NCBI RefSeq assembly: GCF_021216675.1
Contig: NZ_CP086120.1
Span: 4,214,501-4,278,500 of the forward strand
DNA: 64,000 nucleotides
Direction: 5' to 3'
DNA from: Streptomyces gobiensis
GTDB lineage: Bacteria > Actinomycetota > Actinomycetes > Streptomycetales > Streptomycetaceae
The position numbers were made by a program, and so were the translations under genes. Every line of letters begins with the position of its first letter. Within the stretch, counting starts at the first letter, position 1. Under the pieces are notes generated by a model, which was not told the DNA's origin, ran no database searches, and was given only the letters and a program-made list of their open reading frames with translations. Of this stretch, positions 26,231 through 35,890 are shown piece after piece.

Positions 26231-26932
26231 ATGGCTACACATCTGATCACGGGAGCAGGGTCCGGCATCGGAGAGGCGGTCGCACAGCGGCTGCTGGAAC
26301 GTGGCGATGAGCTGTGGCTGCTGGCGCGCAACGCGGGACGTGCGAAGGAGCTGGCCGAGCGCTTCGCGGGAACCGGCGGTACGGTCCATACGCTCGTTGG
26401 CGACCTGGGCGAACCCGAGCGGCTCTCCTGGGCCCTCAGTCACCAGACGCTGCCCGGGGAACTGGACTCGCTGCTGCATATCGCGGGTGTCGTGGAGCTG
26501 GGCACGGTCGCTGAGCTGACGCCCAAGGTGTGGAACGCCACCCTGGCGGCCAATCTGGTGGCGCCCGCTGAGCTGACCCGGCTGCTGCTGCCGCACGTAC
26601 GGCTGGCGCGCGGGCACATCATCTTCGCCAACTCCGGCGCCGGGCTGCGCGCGAACGCCCAGTGGAGCGCCTATGCCGCCAGCAAGCACGGCCTCAAGGC
26701 GCTCGCTGACGCGCTGCGTGCCGAGGAGGCGGCGCATGGCATCCGGGTGACCAGCGTCTACCCGGGGCGCACCGCCACCGCGATGCAGGCGAAGGTCCAC
26801 CAGCAGGAGGGCAAGGAGTTCCACCCGGCGGACTGGATGACGCCGGAGTCGGTGGCGACCACCATCCTGACCGCTCTCGATCTGCCGCGCGGCAGCGAGA
26901 TCACCGACCTGAGCGTCCGGCCGAGCGGCTGA
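26231..26932 (+). CDS. Short-chain dehydrogenase/reductase
   Basis: This 233-residue NAD(P)-dependent oxidoreductase has the cofactor motif TGAGSGIG at the N-terminus and the catalytic YAASK (YxxxK) with an upstream Ser in FANSGAG. It is a classical SDR of near minimal length. The substrate is not predictable from sequence. It follows the LOG-family gene closely. Confidence 0.93.
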   Translation: MATHLITGAGSGIGEAVAQRLLERGDELWLLARNAGRAKELAERFAGTGGTVHTLVGDLGEPERLSWALSHQTLPGELDSLLHIAGVVELGTVAELTPKVWNATLAANLVAPAELTRLLLPHVRLARGHIIFANSGAGLRANAQWSAYAASKHGLKALADALRAEEAAHGIRVTSVYPGRTATAMQAKVHQQEGKEFHPADWMTPESVATTILTALDLPRGSEITDLSVRPSG

Positions 26933-26993
26933 GCGGGCTGCTGACCGGGGCTGCTGAGCCGGGCGGCTGTCCACTGGGCCGTACGCTTCTGGG

Positions 26994-28022
26994 GTGAGCG
27001 ACAAGCACAGGTTCAGTTGGGGTACGGGCGCCGCGAGCGGGATCGGGTCGATGCCCGGTGACGACGCCCGGGAAGCGGCGAAGACCGTCACCGGTTCGCT
27101 GGAGGCGCTGCCATATCTGCCGGAGCTGCCCGCACGCGGGCCCGGCGCGGACATGATCGGGCGGACCGCCGGGATGCTGGTCGAGCTGTACGCGCATGTG
27201 GAGCCCAGCGGCTGGCGGATCAGCGACCGGCCGGGGCGGGACACCAAGCGGGCGCGGTCCTGGCTGGGCGAGGACCTGGATGCCCTGGAGGAGTTCACCC
27301 AGGGGTACGAGGACGCGCTCAAGGTCTCGGCCGTCGGCCCGTGGACGCTCGCCGCGGCGCTGGAGCGGCGCAGCGGTGAGGCGATGCTGGGGGACCCCGG
27401 GGCCTGCCGGGATCTGCTGGAGTCCCTGGCCGAGGGGGTGCGCGGACATCTGGCGGAGGTGCAGCGCCGGGTGCCGGGAGCCCGTACCGTGCTGCAGCTC
27501 GATGAGCCCTCGCTCGGCGCGGTGCTGCACGGCCGCGTCCCGACGGCGAGCGGCTACCGCACACACCGGGCCGTCGACCGGGCCGTCGTCGAGGGCGCGC
27601 TGCGCGATCTCGTACGGGCCGCCGGGGATACCGGCACCTCCGTAGTGGTGCACACCTGTGCGCCGGAGGTGCCCTTCGCGCTGCTGCGGCGGGCCGGGGT
27701 TACCGGGATCTCGGTGGACTTCTCCCTGCTTACCGAGCGTGAGGATGAGGCGATCGGGGAAGCGGTGGAGTCCGGCACCGCGCTCTTCGCGGGTGTCGTG
27801 CCCGGCACCGAGCCGAGCTCGGGTGCATTGTCAGACCCGGCCGGTAGCGTCATGGGTGTCAGGTCGCTATGGCGCAGGCTGGGGCTGTCGCCCGGGCTCC
27901 TTGCGGAGTCTGTGGTGATCACTCCGGCGTGCGGTCTCGCGGGTGCCTCGCCGGCGTACGCGCGCGAGGCGCTGGCGCACTGCGCCCGGGCGGCGAGATC
28001 GCTCGCAGACAACCCTGAGTAA
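26994..28022 (+). CDS. Cobalamin-independent methionine-synthase-like protein
   Basis: This 342-residue protein starts at GTG 26994. It resembles only the C-terminal catalytic half of MetE. The zinc-ligand positions appear as VVVHTCAPE and VITPACGLAG (His, Cys and Cys). FSWGTGAASGIGSMPG matches the family opening. Short core forms like this transfer a methyl group to homocysteine or another thiol from a donor other than folate; the donor is unknown here. It lies 15 bases ahead of ligA, so the two are probably co-transcribed. Confidence 0.85.
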   Translation: MSDKHRFSWGTGAASGIGSMPGDDAREAAKTVTGSLEALPYLPELPARGPGADMIGRTAGMLVELYAHVEPSGWRISDRPGRDTKRARSWLGEDLDALEEFTQGYEDALKVSAVGPWTLAAALERRSGEAMLGDPGACRDLLESLAEGVRGHLAEVQRRVPGARTVLQLDEPSLGAVLHGRVPTASGYRTHRAVDRAVVEGALRDLVRAAGDTGTSVVVHTCAPEVPFALLRRAGVTGISVDFSLLTEREDEAIGEAVESGTALFAGVVPGTEPSSGALSDPAGSVMGVRSLWRRLGLSPGLLAESVVITPACGLAGASPAYAREALAHCARAARSLADNPE

Positions 28023-28037
28023 CGGGAGGACGACACG

Positions 28038-30218
28038 GTGGCTGCCGAACAGCACGCAGCAGTGCCCGCCGCGGCGCGGGAGAAGCACGCGCGACTGGCG
28101 GAGCAGATCGAGGAGCACCGCTTCCGGTACTACGTGAAGGACGCTCCCATCATCAGCGACGCCGAGTTCGACCGGCTGCTGCGTGAGCTGGAGGGGCTGG
28201 AGGACGAGCACCCCGGGCTCAGGACCCCGGACTCGCCGACCCAGAAGGTCGCGGGACAGTACGAGACCGAGTTCACCGAGGTCCAGCACCGTGAGCGGAT
28301 GCTGTCCCTGGACAACGCCTTCGATGAGGAGGAGCTGACCACCTGGGCGGACCGCATCGCCCGGGAGCTGGAAGGGATCCCGTATCACTTTCTCTGCGAG
28401 CTCAAGCTCGACGGCCTCGCGGTCAATCTGACGTATGAGCACGGCAGGCTGACCCGCGCCGCGACCCGGGGGGACGGGCGCACGGGAGAGGACATCACGC
28501 CCAATGTGCGCACCATCGAGGACATTCCGGAGCGGCTGACCGGCGATCAGATCCCGGACTTGGTGGAGATCCGGGGGGAGGTCTTCTTCCCGATGGAGCG
28601 CTTCCAGGAGCTCAACGCCCGGCTGGTGGCGGACGGCAAGCCGCCGTTCGCCAACCCGCGTAACGCCGCGGCCGGTTCGCTGCGGCAGAAGGACCCGAAG
28701 ATCACCGCCAGCCGCCCGCTGCATATGCTCGTGCATGGCGTCGGGGCGCTGGAAGGCATGGATCTGGACCGGCTCTCGCACGCCTATGAGCTGCTGAAGA
28801 AGTGGGGGCTGCCGACCTCCGAGCACAACAAGGTGGTCGACTCGATCGACGGGGTGCGGAAGTTCATCGCCGACTCGGCCAGCCAGCGGCACTCGCTGGG
28901 ACAGGAGATCGACGGTGCTGTCATCAAGCTCGATGAGATCCGGCTGCAGGGACGGCTGGGATCCACCTCGCGGGCGCCGCGCTGGGCGATCGCCTGGAAG
29001 TTCGCGCCCGAGGAGGTCAACACCAAGCTGCTGGACATCCGCGTCGGCGTCGGGCGGACCGGGCGGGTCACGCCGTACGCGGTGGTGGAGCCCGTCACGG
29101 TCGCGGGCTCGGAGGTGGAGTTCGCCACCCTGCACAACCAGGAAGTGGTGAAGTCCAAGGGCGTCCTCATCGGGGACACCGTCGTGCTGCGCAAGGCCGG
29201 CGATGTCATTCCGGAGATCCTGGGCCCGGTTGCCGGCCTGCGGGACGGCAGCGAGCGGGAGTTCGAGATGCCCACCGAGTGCCCCGACTGCGGCAGCGCG
29301 CTGCGCCCCATGAAGGAGGGCGACATCGATCTGCGCTGCCCCAACGCCCGCTCCTGCCCGGCACAGTTGCGGGAGCGTACTTACTATCTGGCGGGCCGTA
29401 AGTGCCTGGACATCGAGAACTTCGGCTATGTGGCCGCCACGGCGCTCACTCAGCCGCTGGAGCCGGCGGAGCCGCCGTTGAAGGATGAGGGCGGGCTCTT
29501 CGATCTGACGGTGGAAGAGCTGCTGCCCATCAAGTCCTATGTGCTGGACCCGGACAGCGGCCTGCCCAAGCGTGACCCCAAGACGGGCGAGGAGAAGGTT
29601 GTTACCTTCTTCGCCAACCAGAAGGGCGAGCCGAAGAAGAACACCCTGGCCATGCTGGAGAACATCCAGGCCGCCAAGCGACGGCCGCTCGCCAGGATCA
29701 TTACCGGCCTGTCCATCCGGCATGTCGGGCCGGTGGCGGCCCAGGCGCTGGCCCGTGAATTCCGCTCGCTGGACCGTATCGCCGAGGCGGACGAGGCCGA
29801 GCTGGCGGCGGTCGAGGGGGTGGGTGAGACCATCGCGGCCTCGGTGAAGGACTGGTTCGCCGAGGACTGGCACCGCGACATCGTCGAGCGGTGGCGGGCC
29901 GCGGGGGTCCGGATGACGGAAGAGGGCGGCGAGGACATCGGGCCGCGCCCGCTGGAGGGTCTCACCGTGGTCGTAACGGGAACTCTTCGGTCACACACCC
30001 GGGACGGCGCAAAAGAGGCACTGCAGAACCTGGGCGCGAAAGTGACTGGTTCTGTATCAAAAAAGACTGGATTCGTCGTTGTAGGGGATAACCCCGGATC
30101 AAAATATGACAAAGCCGTCCAGTTGAAGGTGCCGATTGTGGATGATGAGGGCTTCGCCGTCCTGCTGGAACACGGCCCTGACGCGGCCCGCGAGGCCGCC
30201 TTGACCCCGGAGGCGTAG
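28038..30218 (+). CDS. ligA: NAD-dependent DNA ligase
   Basis: This 726-residue essential ligase seals nicks in replication and repair. The adenylated lysine is K123 in CELKLDGLAVNL. An N-terminal Ia domain, the nucleotidyl-transferase and OB regions, a four-Cys zinc finger beginning C415 (CPDCGSAL...CPNARSCPAQ), helix-hairpin-helix repeats (around 560-640) and a C-terminal BRCT domain are all present. It starts at GTG 28038, preceded by GGGAGG. Confidence 0.98.
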   Translation: MAAEQHAAVPAAAREKHARLAEQIEEHRFRYYVKDAPIISDAEFDRLLRELEGLEDEHPGLRTPDSPTQKVAGQYETEFTEVQHRERMLSLDNAFDEEELTTWADRIARELEGIPYHFLCELKLDGLAVNLTYEHGRLTRAATRGDGRTGEDITPNVRTIEDIPERLTGDQIPDLVEIRGEVFFPMERFQELNARLVADGKPPFANPRNAAAGSLRQKDPKITASRPLHMLVHGVGALEGMDLDRLSHAYELLKKWGLPTSEHNKVVDSIDGVRKFIADSASQRHSLGQEIDGAVIKLDEIRLQGRLGSTSRAPRWAIAWKFAPEEVNTKLLDIRVGVGRTGRVTPYAVVEPVTVAGSEVEFATLHNQEVVKSKGVLIGDTVVLRKAGDVIPEILGPVAGLRDGSEREFEMPTECPDCGSALRPMKEGDIDLRCPNARSCPAQLRERTYYLAGRKCLDIENFGYVAATALTQPLEPAEPPLKDEGGLFDLTVEELLPIKSYVLDPDSGLPKRDPKTGEEKVVTFFANQKGEPKKNTLAMLENIQAAKRRPLARIITGLSIRHVGPVAAQALAREFRSLDRIAEADEAELAAVEGVGETIAASVKDWFAEDWHRDIVERWRAAGVRMTEEGGEDIGPRPLEGLTVVVTGTLRSHTRDGAKEALQNLGAKVTGSVSKKTGFVVVGDNPGSKYDKAVQLKVPIVDDEGFAVLLEHGPDAAREAALTPEA

Positions 30219-30422
30219 CGTCCGGCAGCGTGGCTGCGCGGGCGCGAACGGTCCTGCGTACAACCGGCACATCATCCGTACGGCGCATATCAGATGGTGT
30301 TGAGGGTAGGACCGCATTCGGGCAACCACGCTGGATCGCTGCCCCTGACAGCCGTCCGCGGCCTACTGTTGAAACGTGCGCCTGCCGTGGCGTGGGCACC
30401 GACGGCCGTGAGAGGGACGCGC

Positions 30423-32579
30423 ATGCAGCAGACATCTGTAGAACGTGGACGGGAACAGCTCCGCCACGATCTTCCGAACATCTCTCCGGCCGATGGCGTT
30501 GAACGGGTCAGCTGGATTCAACGCCTGGCGACCACGTCAGTCCCCGGACTCTCCCTGCTCGTTGTCGCCGGAGCGGCGGCAGCGCTGGCCATCGGCGTCT
30601 ACCGGGTGCTGGACCAAGGCCGCGCGCTCTTCCCCGGCGCGACCGCCGGCTGGGCCTTCGCCATCCTCACCGGCGTCATCGTTGGCCACTTGGTGGCCAT
30701 CGGCCGGGACCGCTGGTGGGGCGGCACCGGCTCCGGCGCCGCCCTCACTCTCGCCATCCTGTTGCTCTACGGCTGGGTTCCGGCCACTTTGATCAGCCTC
30801 GCTGTGGTGGTGCTGGTCGGCGCCGTCCGGCACCACCGCTGGCGGCAGGCCGTGGTGCACGGGGCCGTCGACATCCTTGGCGTTGGCGCCTCGGCGCTGA
30901 CTATGGCCGCCTTCGGCACTCACCCGTCCGTGGAAGCCCCCTGGGCACCCGCCGATTGGCGATGGGCCGCGCTGCCTGAGGTGCTGATCGCGGCCTGCAC
31001 GTATCTGTTCATCACCCGGGTGCTGCTCTGGTACTGCCTGGCGCCCCGCAGCGGCGGACTGCCCACGGCCGCGCGCACCGCGCTGCTGCGGCAGGGGCTC
31101 GTCTGTGTCGCACTGCTCGGCATTTCGCCGCTGATCGTGGTCGTCGCCGTCCATATGCCGGTATTGCTGCCGCTCTTCGCCGTGCCGCTGATCGCGCTGG
31201 ACTCCACGCTGTGGATCGCCCGCGCACGCGCCGAGGAGCAACTGCGCGATCCGCTCACCGGATTGCCCAACCGGCTCTGGCTGATGGAGCGCACCTGGTC
31301 CGCGCTGGATGAGGCCGACCGGCAGGGAGCGCGGTCCGCGCTCATACTGATCGACCTCGATCGCTTCCGCTCGGTCAATGACACCCTGGGGCACCGTGCG
31401 GGTGACCGGCTGCTGCTCCAGATAGCGGACCGGCTCCGGCTGGAGCTCCCGCGGGACGCGGAGGCGGCCCGGCTCGGCGGCGATGAGTTCGCGGTGCTGC
31501 TACCGCTGGCCGACTCAGCGACCAGCGCACAGCGTGTCGCCCGGGCCCTGGTCTCCGCACTGAGCTCACCGCTGGATCTGGACGGCCTGACGCTGGTGCT
31601 GGAGGCCAGCGCGGGGGTCGCCGTCTTCCCCGACCACGCGCGGGAGGCCGAGGGCCTGCTCCGCCGCGCGGATGTGGCGATGTACGAGGCCAAACGGGAG
31701 CGCACTGGCGTGGAGGTCTACGACGCCACCCGGGACGGCAACACCCCCGACCGGCTCGGACTCCTGGGTGACCTGCGGCGTGCCCTGGACGCGGGCGACG
31801 TTGAGCTGCACTACCAGCCCAAGGTCGCCTTCGACGGAGAGGTCGCCGGTCTGGAGGCGCTGGTGCGGTGGATGCACCCGGAGCGGGGCAAGGTGCCGCC
31901 GGATGAGTTCATCGCCATCGCCGAGTCCTCTGGGCTGATGCCCCGGCTGACCGAGTACGTACTGGACACCGCGCTGCGGCAGGTCGCCGTCTGGCGTGCG
32001 GTGGGCCTGAAGGTGCCGGTCGCGGTCAATGTGTCGCCCAGGGATGTGCACACCCCCGGCTTCGCGGGCGCGGTGGCCGCCCGGCTGGCCCGGCACGGCG
32101 TCCCGGCGGGGGCGTTGCAGCTGGAGATAACCGAGCATGTGCTGCTTGAGGACCCGCAGCAGGCGGCGGACACGCTGGCCGGGCTGACCGGCCACGGAGT
32201 GAAGATGTCCCTGGACGACTTCGGCACCGGATACTCCTCGCTGGTGCACTTGCGGCGGCTGCCGGTGAGTGAGCTGAAGATCGACCGGTCGTTTGTGGCC
32301 CGGCTGGCGGTGGACACCGAGGACGCGGAGATTGTGCGCTGCACGGTCGACTTGGCCCACTCCCTGGGGCTTCTTGTGGTCGCTGAGGGCGTCGAGGACG
32401 ACGAGACCTGGGAGCGGCTTCGGGATCTGGGCTGTGACGCGGTACAGGGGTGGCTCGTCTCGGCGGCGATGCCGCCTGCGGAGACCACTGCGTGGCTGAG
32501 GGCGCGGGACAGTGTGCCGGTGGCGTTGCCGCCGGGGGTTTCCGCGGCTGCGGAGAAGGCCCCAGGCCCGGTCCAGTGA
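30423..32579 (+). CDS. rmdB: Membrane GGDEF-EAL protein, RmdB-like c-di-GMP enzyme
   Basis: From ATG 30423 (718 residues) come about seven membrane segments (around 40-275), a GGDEF domain with intact GGDEF at 352-356, and an EAL domain with EAL at 478-480. The EAL catalytic marks are all present: LEITEHVLL, SLDDFGTGYSSL, KIDRSF and VAEGVED. This predicts an active c-di-GMP phosphodiesterase. No RxxD inhibitory site precedes GGDEF. The layout and its position after ligA match what I recall of S. coelicolor SCO5495 (RmdB), which lowers c-di-GMP and affects development. The symbol rests on that synteny from memory. Confidence 0.88.
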   Translation: MQQTSVERGREQLRHDLPNISPADGVERVSWIQRLATTSVPGLSLLVVAGAAAALAIGVYRVLDQGRALFPGATAGWAFAILTGVIVGHLVAIGRDRWWGGTGSGAALTLAILLLYGWVPATLISLAVVVLVGAVRHHRWRQAVVHGAVDILGVGASALTMAAFGTHPSVEAPWAPADWRWAALPEVLIAACTYLFITRVLLWYCLAPRSGGLPTAARTALLRQGLVCVALLGISPLIVVVAVHMPVLLPLFAVPLIALDSTLWIARARAEEQLRDPLTGLPNRLWLMERTWSALDEADRQGARSALILIDLDRFRSVNDTLGHRAGDRLLLQIADRLRLELPRDAEAARLGGDEFAVLLPLADSATSAQRVARALVSALSSPLDLDGLTLVLEASAGVAVFPDHAREAEGLLRRADVAMYEAKRERTGVEVYDATRDGNTPDRLGLLGDLRRALDAGDVELHYQPKVAFDGEVAGLEALVRWMHPERGKVPPDEFIAIAESSGLMPRLTEYVLDTALRQVAVWRAVGLKVPVAVNVSPRDVHTPGFAGAVAARLARHGVPAGALQLEITEHVLLEDPQQAADTLAGLTGHGVKMSLDDFGTGYSSLVHLRRLPVSELKIDRSFVARLAVDTEDAEIVRCTVDLAHSLGLLVVAEGVEDDETWERLRDLGCDAVQGWLVSAAMPPAETTAWLRARDSVPVALPPGVSAAAEKAPGPVQ

Positions 32580-32634
32580 CCCCCTTGCGGGGCAGCCCCG
32601 TTCGGGCCCGCCTCTTCCCAGCTGGGCGGTGTGC

Positions 32635-32885
32635 GGCTGCGCCGAGTGGCGGGGCTTCGCCCGGTGGCGGGGGTGCCGTGGGTGGGTTTCCCCGTAATCC
32701 CGCCCCTTCCCGGAAACCGGGGCTCGCGCCCCGGGGCCCCGGGGGTGGCCCGGTGCGGGCCGGTGGCCGGGTTGTGCCCACCCACAGCCCCTCGCGGGGC
32801 TGCGAGTGCCCACAACGGGGGGTGGGGGTCTGGGGGGCGTAGCCCCCGGTTTCCGGGGAGGGGTGGGATATGGGGACAGCCACCC
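32635..32885 (+). repeat. Dispersed GC-rich intergenic repeat, copy 2
   Basis: Between the GGDEF-EAL gene and the methyltransferase lies an uninterrupted copy of the repeat seen at 21660 and 57060. It contains an inner hairpin (cagcccctcg with its complement) flanked by gttgtg and cacaac. Its left part matches one unit of the 92-bp tandem array at 57259, reversed. No gene is apparent in 32580-32894. Confidence 0.85.
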
Positions 32886-32894
32886 CGGGGTGCC

Positions 32895-33920
32895 CTAGCG
32901 GATGGCGGTTACCGCTGACTCCCGGGCTGTCAGGGGGACGACCCGGGGGTTGTGGAAGCCCGTGTCGGTGAGCCACCGCACCGCGTCCGCTCCGGTGTAG
33001 TCGAAGCCGCCGGGCGTCTCAATGAGCATATTGAGGCTCATCAGCAGGCCAGCCGTATTCACCCGCCGCTCATCATCGATCAGGGTCTCGTAGAGCACCA
33101 CCATGCCGCCCTCCGGCAGCGCCTCATACGCCTTCTCCAGCAGCATCCGCTTCGTCGGCAGATCCCAGTCATGCAGGATGTGGCCGAAAATAAGCACCTC
33201 CGCCCGGGGCAGCGGGTCGGTGAAGAAGTCACCGGGCACGAAGTCAACCCGGTCCGCGAGCCCCCGCTCCCGTACGTACTCCGTCAGCACCGGACCGACC
33301 GCCGGAAGGTCGAAACCCACACCCCGCAGCTGAGGGTGCGCGGTCAGCAGCCCGGCCAGCAGCGCGCCCTGCGCGGAGCCCACATCACAGACGGTGCGGT
33401 AGCCCCGCCAGTCGACGGCCTGGGCCAGCGCGTCGACGGACCGTGCCGACAGCCCGCTCATCGCGCGCTGGAAATCCCGCAGCCGCTGCGGATCGCTGTA
33501 GAGCTCGCCGAAGAAATCGGTCTCACCCGGCTGCCGGCCGGCCGCCTCGTTCTGCGGCAGCCCGGTCCGCAGCCCGGTCGTCAGCTGCCCCCAGAAGCCA
33601 TAGAGCCGTTCGTTCAGCATCTCCAGCCAGCCGCCCAGATAGTCCGGCGAGGCGCGGTCCAGATAGCGGGCGGTGTCCGGGGTATTGGCGTAGGTGTCGC
33701 CATGGCGCTCCAGCATGCCCAGCGAGACCAGGGCGTCGAAGAAGTCACGGGCCGAGCGTTTGGCCAGACCGAGCTCGTCCCGTAGCCGGTCACCGGTCAC
33801 CGGACCGTTGCCCAGCCGGCTGAACAGACCGAGCTCCACCGCGCTGAGCAGGGTCTTGGCGGCCATGAACCCGGTCGCCAGCTCCAGGATGCCGTCCGGT
33901 CCGCGCGAGTCGTCTGCCAC
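32895..33920 (-). CDS. SAM-dependent methyltransferase, O-methyltransferase family 2 type
   Basis: This 341-residue enzyme has an N-terminal winged-helix dimerisation domain (ATGFMAAKTLLSAVELGLF ... DALVSLGMLERHGDTY) and a C-terminal Rossmann domain with the SAM loop VCDVGSAQGALLAG. The family's catalytic His-Asp region appears as FGHILHDWDLPTKRMLL. Relatives methylate hydroxyl groups on small aromatic metabolites. It stands alone, divergent from gatC, with no biosynthetic genes around it, so the substrate is unknown. Confidence 0.88.
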   Translation of the reverse strand: MADDSRGPDGILELATGFMAAKTLLSAVELGLFSRLGNGPVTGDRLRDELGLAKRSARDFFDALVSLGMLERHGDTYANTPDTARYLDRASPDYLGGWLEMLNERLYGFWGQLTTGLRTGLPQNEAAGRQPGETDFFGELYSDPQRLRDFQRAMSGLSARSVDALAQAVDWRGYRTVCDVGSAQGALLAGLLTAHPQLRGVGFDLPAVGPVLTEYVRERGLADRVDFVPGDFFTDPLPRAEVLIFGHILHDWDLPTKRMLLEKAYEALPEGGMVVLYETLIDDERRVNTAGLLMSLNMLIETPGGFDYTGADAVRWLTDTGFHNPRVVPLTARESAVTAIR

Positions 33921-34094
33921 TATGTGTCCCTCACGTTCGGTTGATGCCTGTTATGCGCACCGTACCGATCGCCCGCCCCGTGCCGCGTCAGGGCCGCCGC
34001 CCGACGCGGGCAGCGGCACGGGAGCCATAGGATTGGGCCGCAAAGCCCAAACGCAAAAACATCAGCCATGAACTGAACCCTTAAGGATCGCTGC

Positions 34095-34391
34095 ATGCCT
34101 GGCATTACGCGCGAGGAGGTCGCTCACCTCGCTCGGCTGGCGCGCCTGGAGCTGAAGGACGAAGAGCTCGAGCACTTCTCCGGACAGCTCGACGACATCA
34201 TCGGAGCGGTCGCCGCCGTCTCCGACGTCGCCGATGAGGACGTACCGCCGACCTCCCACCCGCTGCCGCTGACCAATGTCATGCGCCCGGACGAGGTCCG
34301 TCCGAGCCTGACCCCCGAGCAGGCGCTCTCCAGCGCCCCGGCCCAGGAGCAGCAGCGTTTCAAGGTGCCGCAGATTCTGGGGGAGGAGTGA
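34095..34391 (+). CDS. gatC: Glutamyl/aspartyl-tRNA amidotransferase subunit C
   Basis: This 98-residue stabilising subunit wraps between GatA and GatB. The sequence ITREEVAHLARLARLELKDEELEHFSGQL is typical. GatCAB amidates misacylated Glu-tRNA(Gln) and Asp-tRNA(Asn). It is the first gene of gatC-gatA-small ORF-gatB and is followed by gatA after five bases. Confidence 0.97.
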   Translation: MPGITREEVAHLARLARLELKDEELEHFSGQLDDIIGAVAAVSDVADEDVPPTSHPLPLTNVMRPDEVRPSLTPEQALSSAPAQEQQRFKVPQILGEE

Positions 34392-34396
34392 CCGGC

Positions 34397-35890
34397 ATGG
34401 CTGATCTGATCAGGCTTACGGCGGCGGAGACCGCCGCGAAGATCGCGAGCGGTGAGGTCACCGCCGTCGAGGTCGCCGAGGCGCATCTGGCCCGGATCGA
34501 GGCGGTGGACGAGAAGGTGCACGCCTTCTTGCACATCGACCGTGAGGGCGCGCTGGCCAAGGCCCGCGAGGTCGATGAGAGGCGGGCCCGGGGCGAGAAG
34601 CTGGGACCGCTGGCCGGTGTGCCGCTGGCGCTGAAGGACGTCTTCACCACTGAGGGCGTGCCCACCACCGTCGGTTCCAAGATCCTCGAGGGCTGGATTC
34701 CGCCGTATGACGCCACGCTGACCAAGCGGCTCAAGGACGCCGATGTGGTGATCCTCGGCAAGACCAATATGGATGAGTTCGCCATGGGCTCCTCCACCGA
34801 GAACAGCGCGTACGGGCCGACCGGCAACCCCTGGGACCTCACCCGGATCCCCGGCGGCTCCGGTGGCGGTTCGTCCGCCGCGCTCGCCTCGTACCAGGCC
34901 CCGCTGGCCATCGGTACGGACACCGGCGGCTCCATCCGGCAGCCCGCCGCCGTGACCGGCACCGTCGGCGTCAAGCCGACCTACGGCGGGGTGTCCCGGT
35001 ACGGCCTGGTCGCCTTCTCCTCCTCCCTCGACCAGGGCGGCCCCTGCGCCCGTACGGTCCTGGACGCCGCCCTGCTGCACGAGGTCATCGCCGGGCACGA
35101 CCCGATGGACTCCACCTCCATCGACGCCCCGGTGCCGCCGGTCGTCGAGGCGGCCCGTAACGGCGAAGTGCGGGGCATGCGCGTCGGCGTCGTCAAGGAG
35201 TTCGCCGGGGAGGGCTACCAGGCCGGTGTGATGCAGCGCTTCAACGAGTCCGCCGAGCTGCTGCGCGAGCTGGGCGCCGAGATCGTCGAGATCTCCTGCC
35301 CGTCCTTCGACAAGGCGCTGGCGGCCTACTATCTGATCGCACCGAGCGAGTGCTCCTCGAACCTCGCCCGCTTCGACGGGCTGCGGTACGGGCTGCGGGT
35401 CGGCGACGACGGCACCAGGTCCGCCGAGGACGTCACCGCGCTGACCCGGGAGGCCGGTTTCGGCGACGAGGTCAAGCGCCGGATCATGCTCGGCACGTAT
35501 GCGCTCAGCTCCGGCTACTACGACGCGTACTACGGCTCCGCGCAGAAGGTACGGACGCTCATCACCCGTGACTTCGAGAAGGCCTTCGAGTCCGTGGATG
35601 TGCTGATCTCGCCCACCACGCCGACCACTGCCTTCCCGATCGGTGAGCGGGTGGACGACCCGATGGCGATGTACCTCGCCGACCTGTGCACCATCCCGTC
35701 CAACCTGGCCGGAAACGCCGCCATGTCGCTGCCCTGCGGCCTGGCCCCGGAGGACGGGCTCCCGGTGGGGCTCCAGATCATCGCCCCCGCCATGGCCGAC
35801 GACCGGCTCTACCGTGTCGGAGCTGCCGTTGAGGCCGCCTTCCAGGCACGTTGGGGTCACCCACTGCTTGAGGAGGCACCGTCGCTATGA
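34397..35890 (+). CDS. gatA: Glutamyl-tRNA(Gln) amidotransferase subunit A
   Basis: I chose ATG 34397 (497 residues); the GTG at 34388 would leave the GGAGGAG ribosome site too close. The amidase catalytic triad is K80 in ALKDVFTTEG, S155 in PGGSGGGSS and S179 in DTGGSIRQPA, with the same spacing as the S. aureus enzyme. It frees ammonia from glutamine and passes it to GatB. Its stop overlaps the start of the next small gene (ATGA). Confidence 0.98.
   Translation: MADLIRLTAAETAAKIASGEVTAVEVAEAHLARIEAVDEKVHAFLHIDREGALAKAREVDERRARGEKLGPLAGVPLALKDVFTTEGVPTTVGSKILEGWIPPYDATLTKRLKDADVVILGKTNMDEFAMGSSTENSAYGPTGNPWDLTRIPGGSGGGSSAALASYQAPLAIGTDTGGSIRQPAAVTGTVGVKPTYGGVSRYGLVAFSSSLDQGGPCARTVLDAALLHEVIAGHDPMDSTSIDAPVPPVVEAARNGEVRGMRVGVVKEFAGEGYQAGVMQRFNESAELLRELGAEIVEISCPSFDKALAAYYLIAPSECSSNLARFDGLRYGLRVGDDGTRSAEDVTALTREAGFGDEVKRRIMLGTYALSSGYYDAYYGSAQKVRTLITRDFEKAFESVDVLISPTTPTTAFPIGERVDDPMAMYLADLCTIPSNLAGNAAMSLPCGLAPEDGLPVGLQIIAPAMADDRLYRVGAAVEAAFQARWGHPLLEEAPSL

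Noticed and set aside
27867..29873. Long open frame antisense to ligA (668 codons)
   Set aside because: High-GC genomes give long antisense frames; it has no domain pattern and lies over a well-recognised ligA.
32895..33920. Part of a natural-product gene cluster because of the O-methyltransferase fold
   Set aside because: Neighbours are ligA, gatCAB and a c-di-GMP enzyme; there are no synthase, tailoring or resistance genes.
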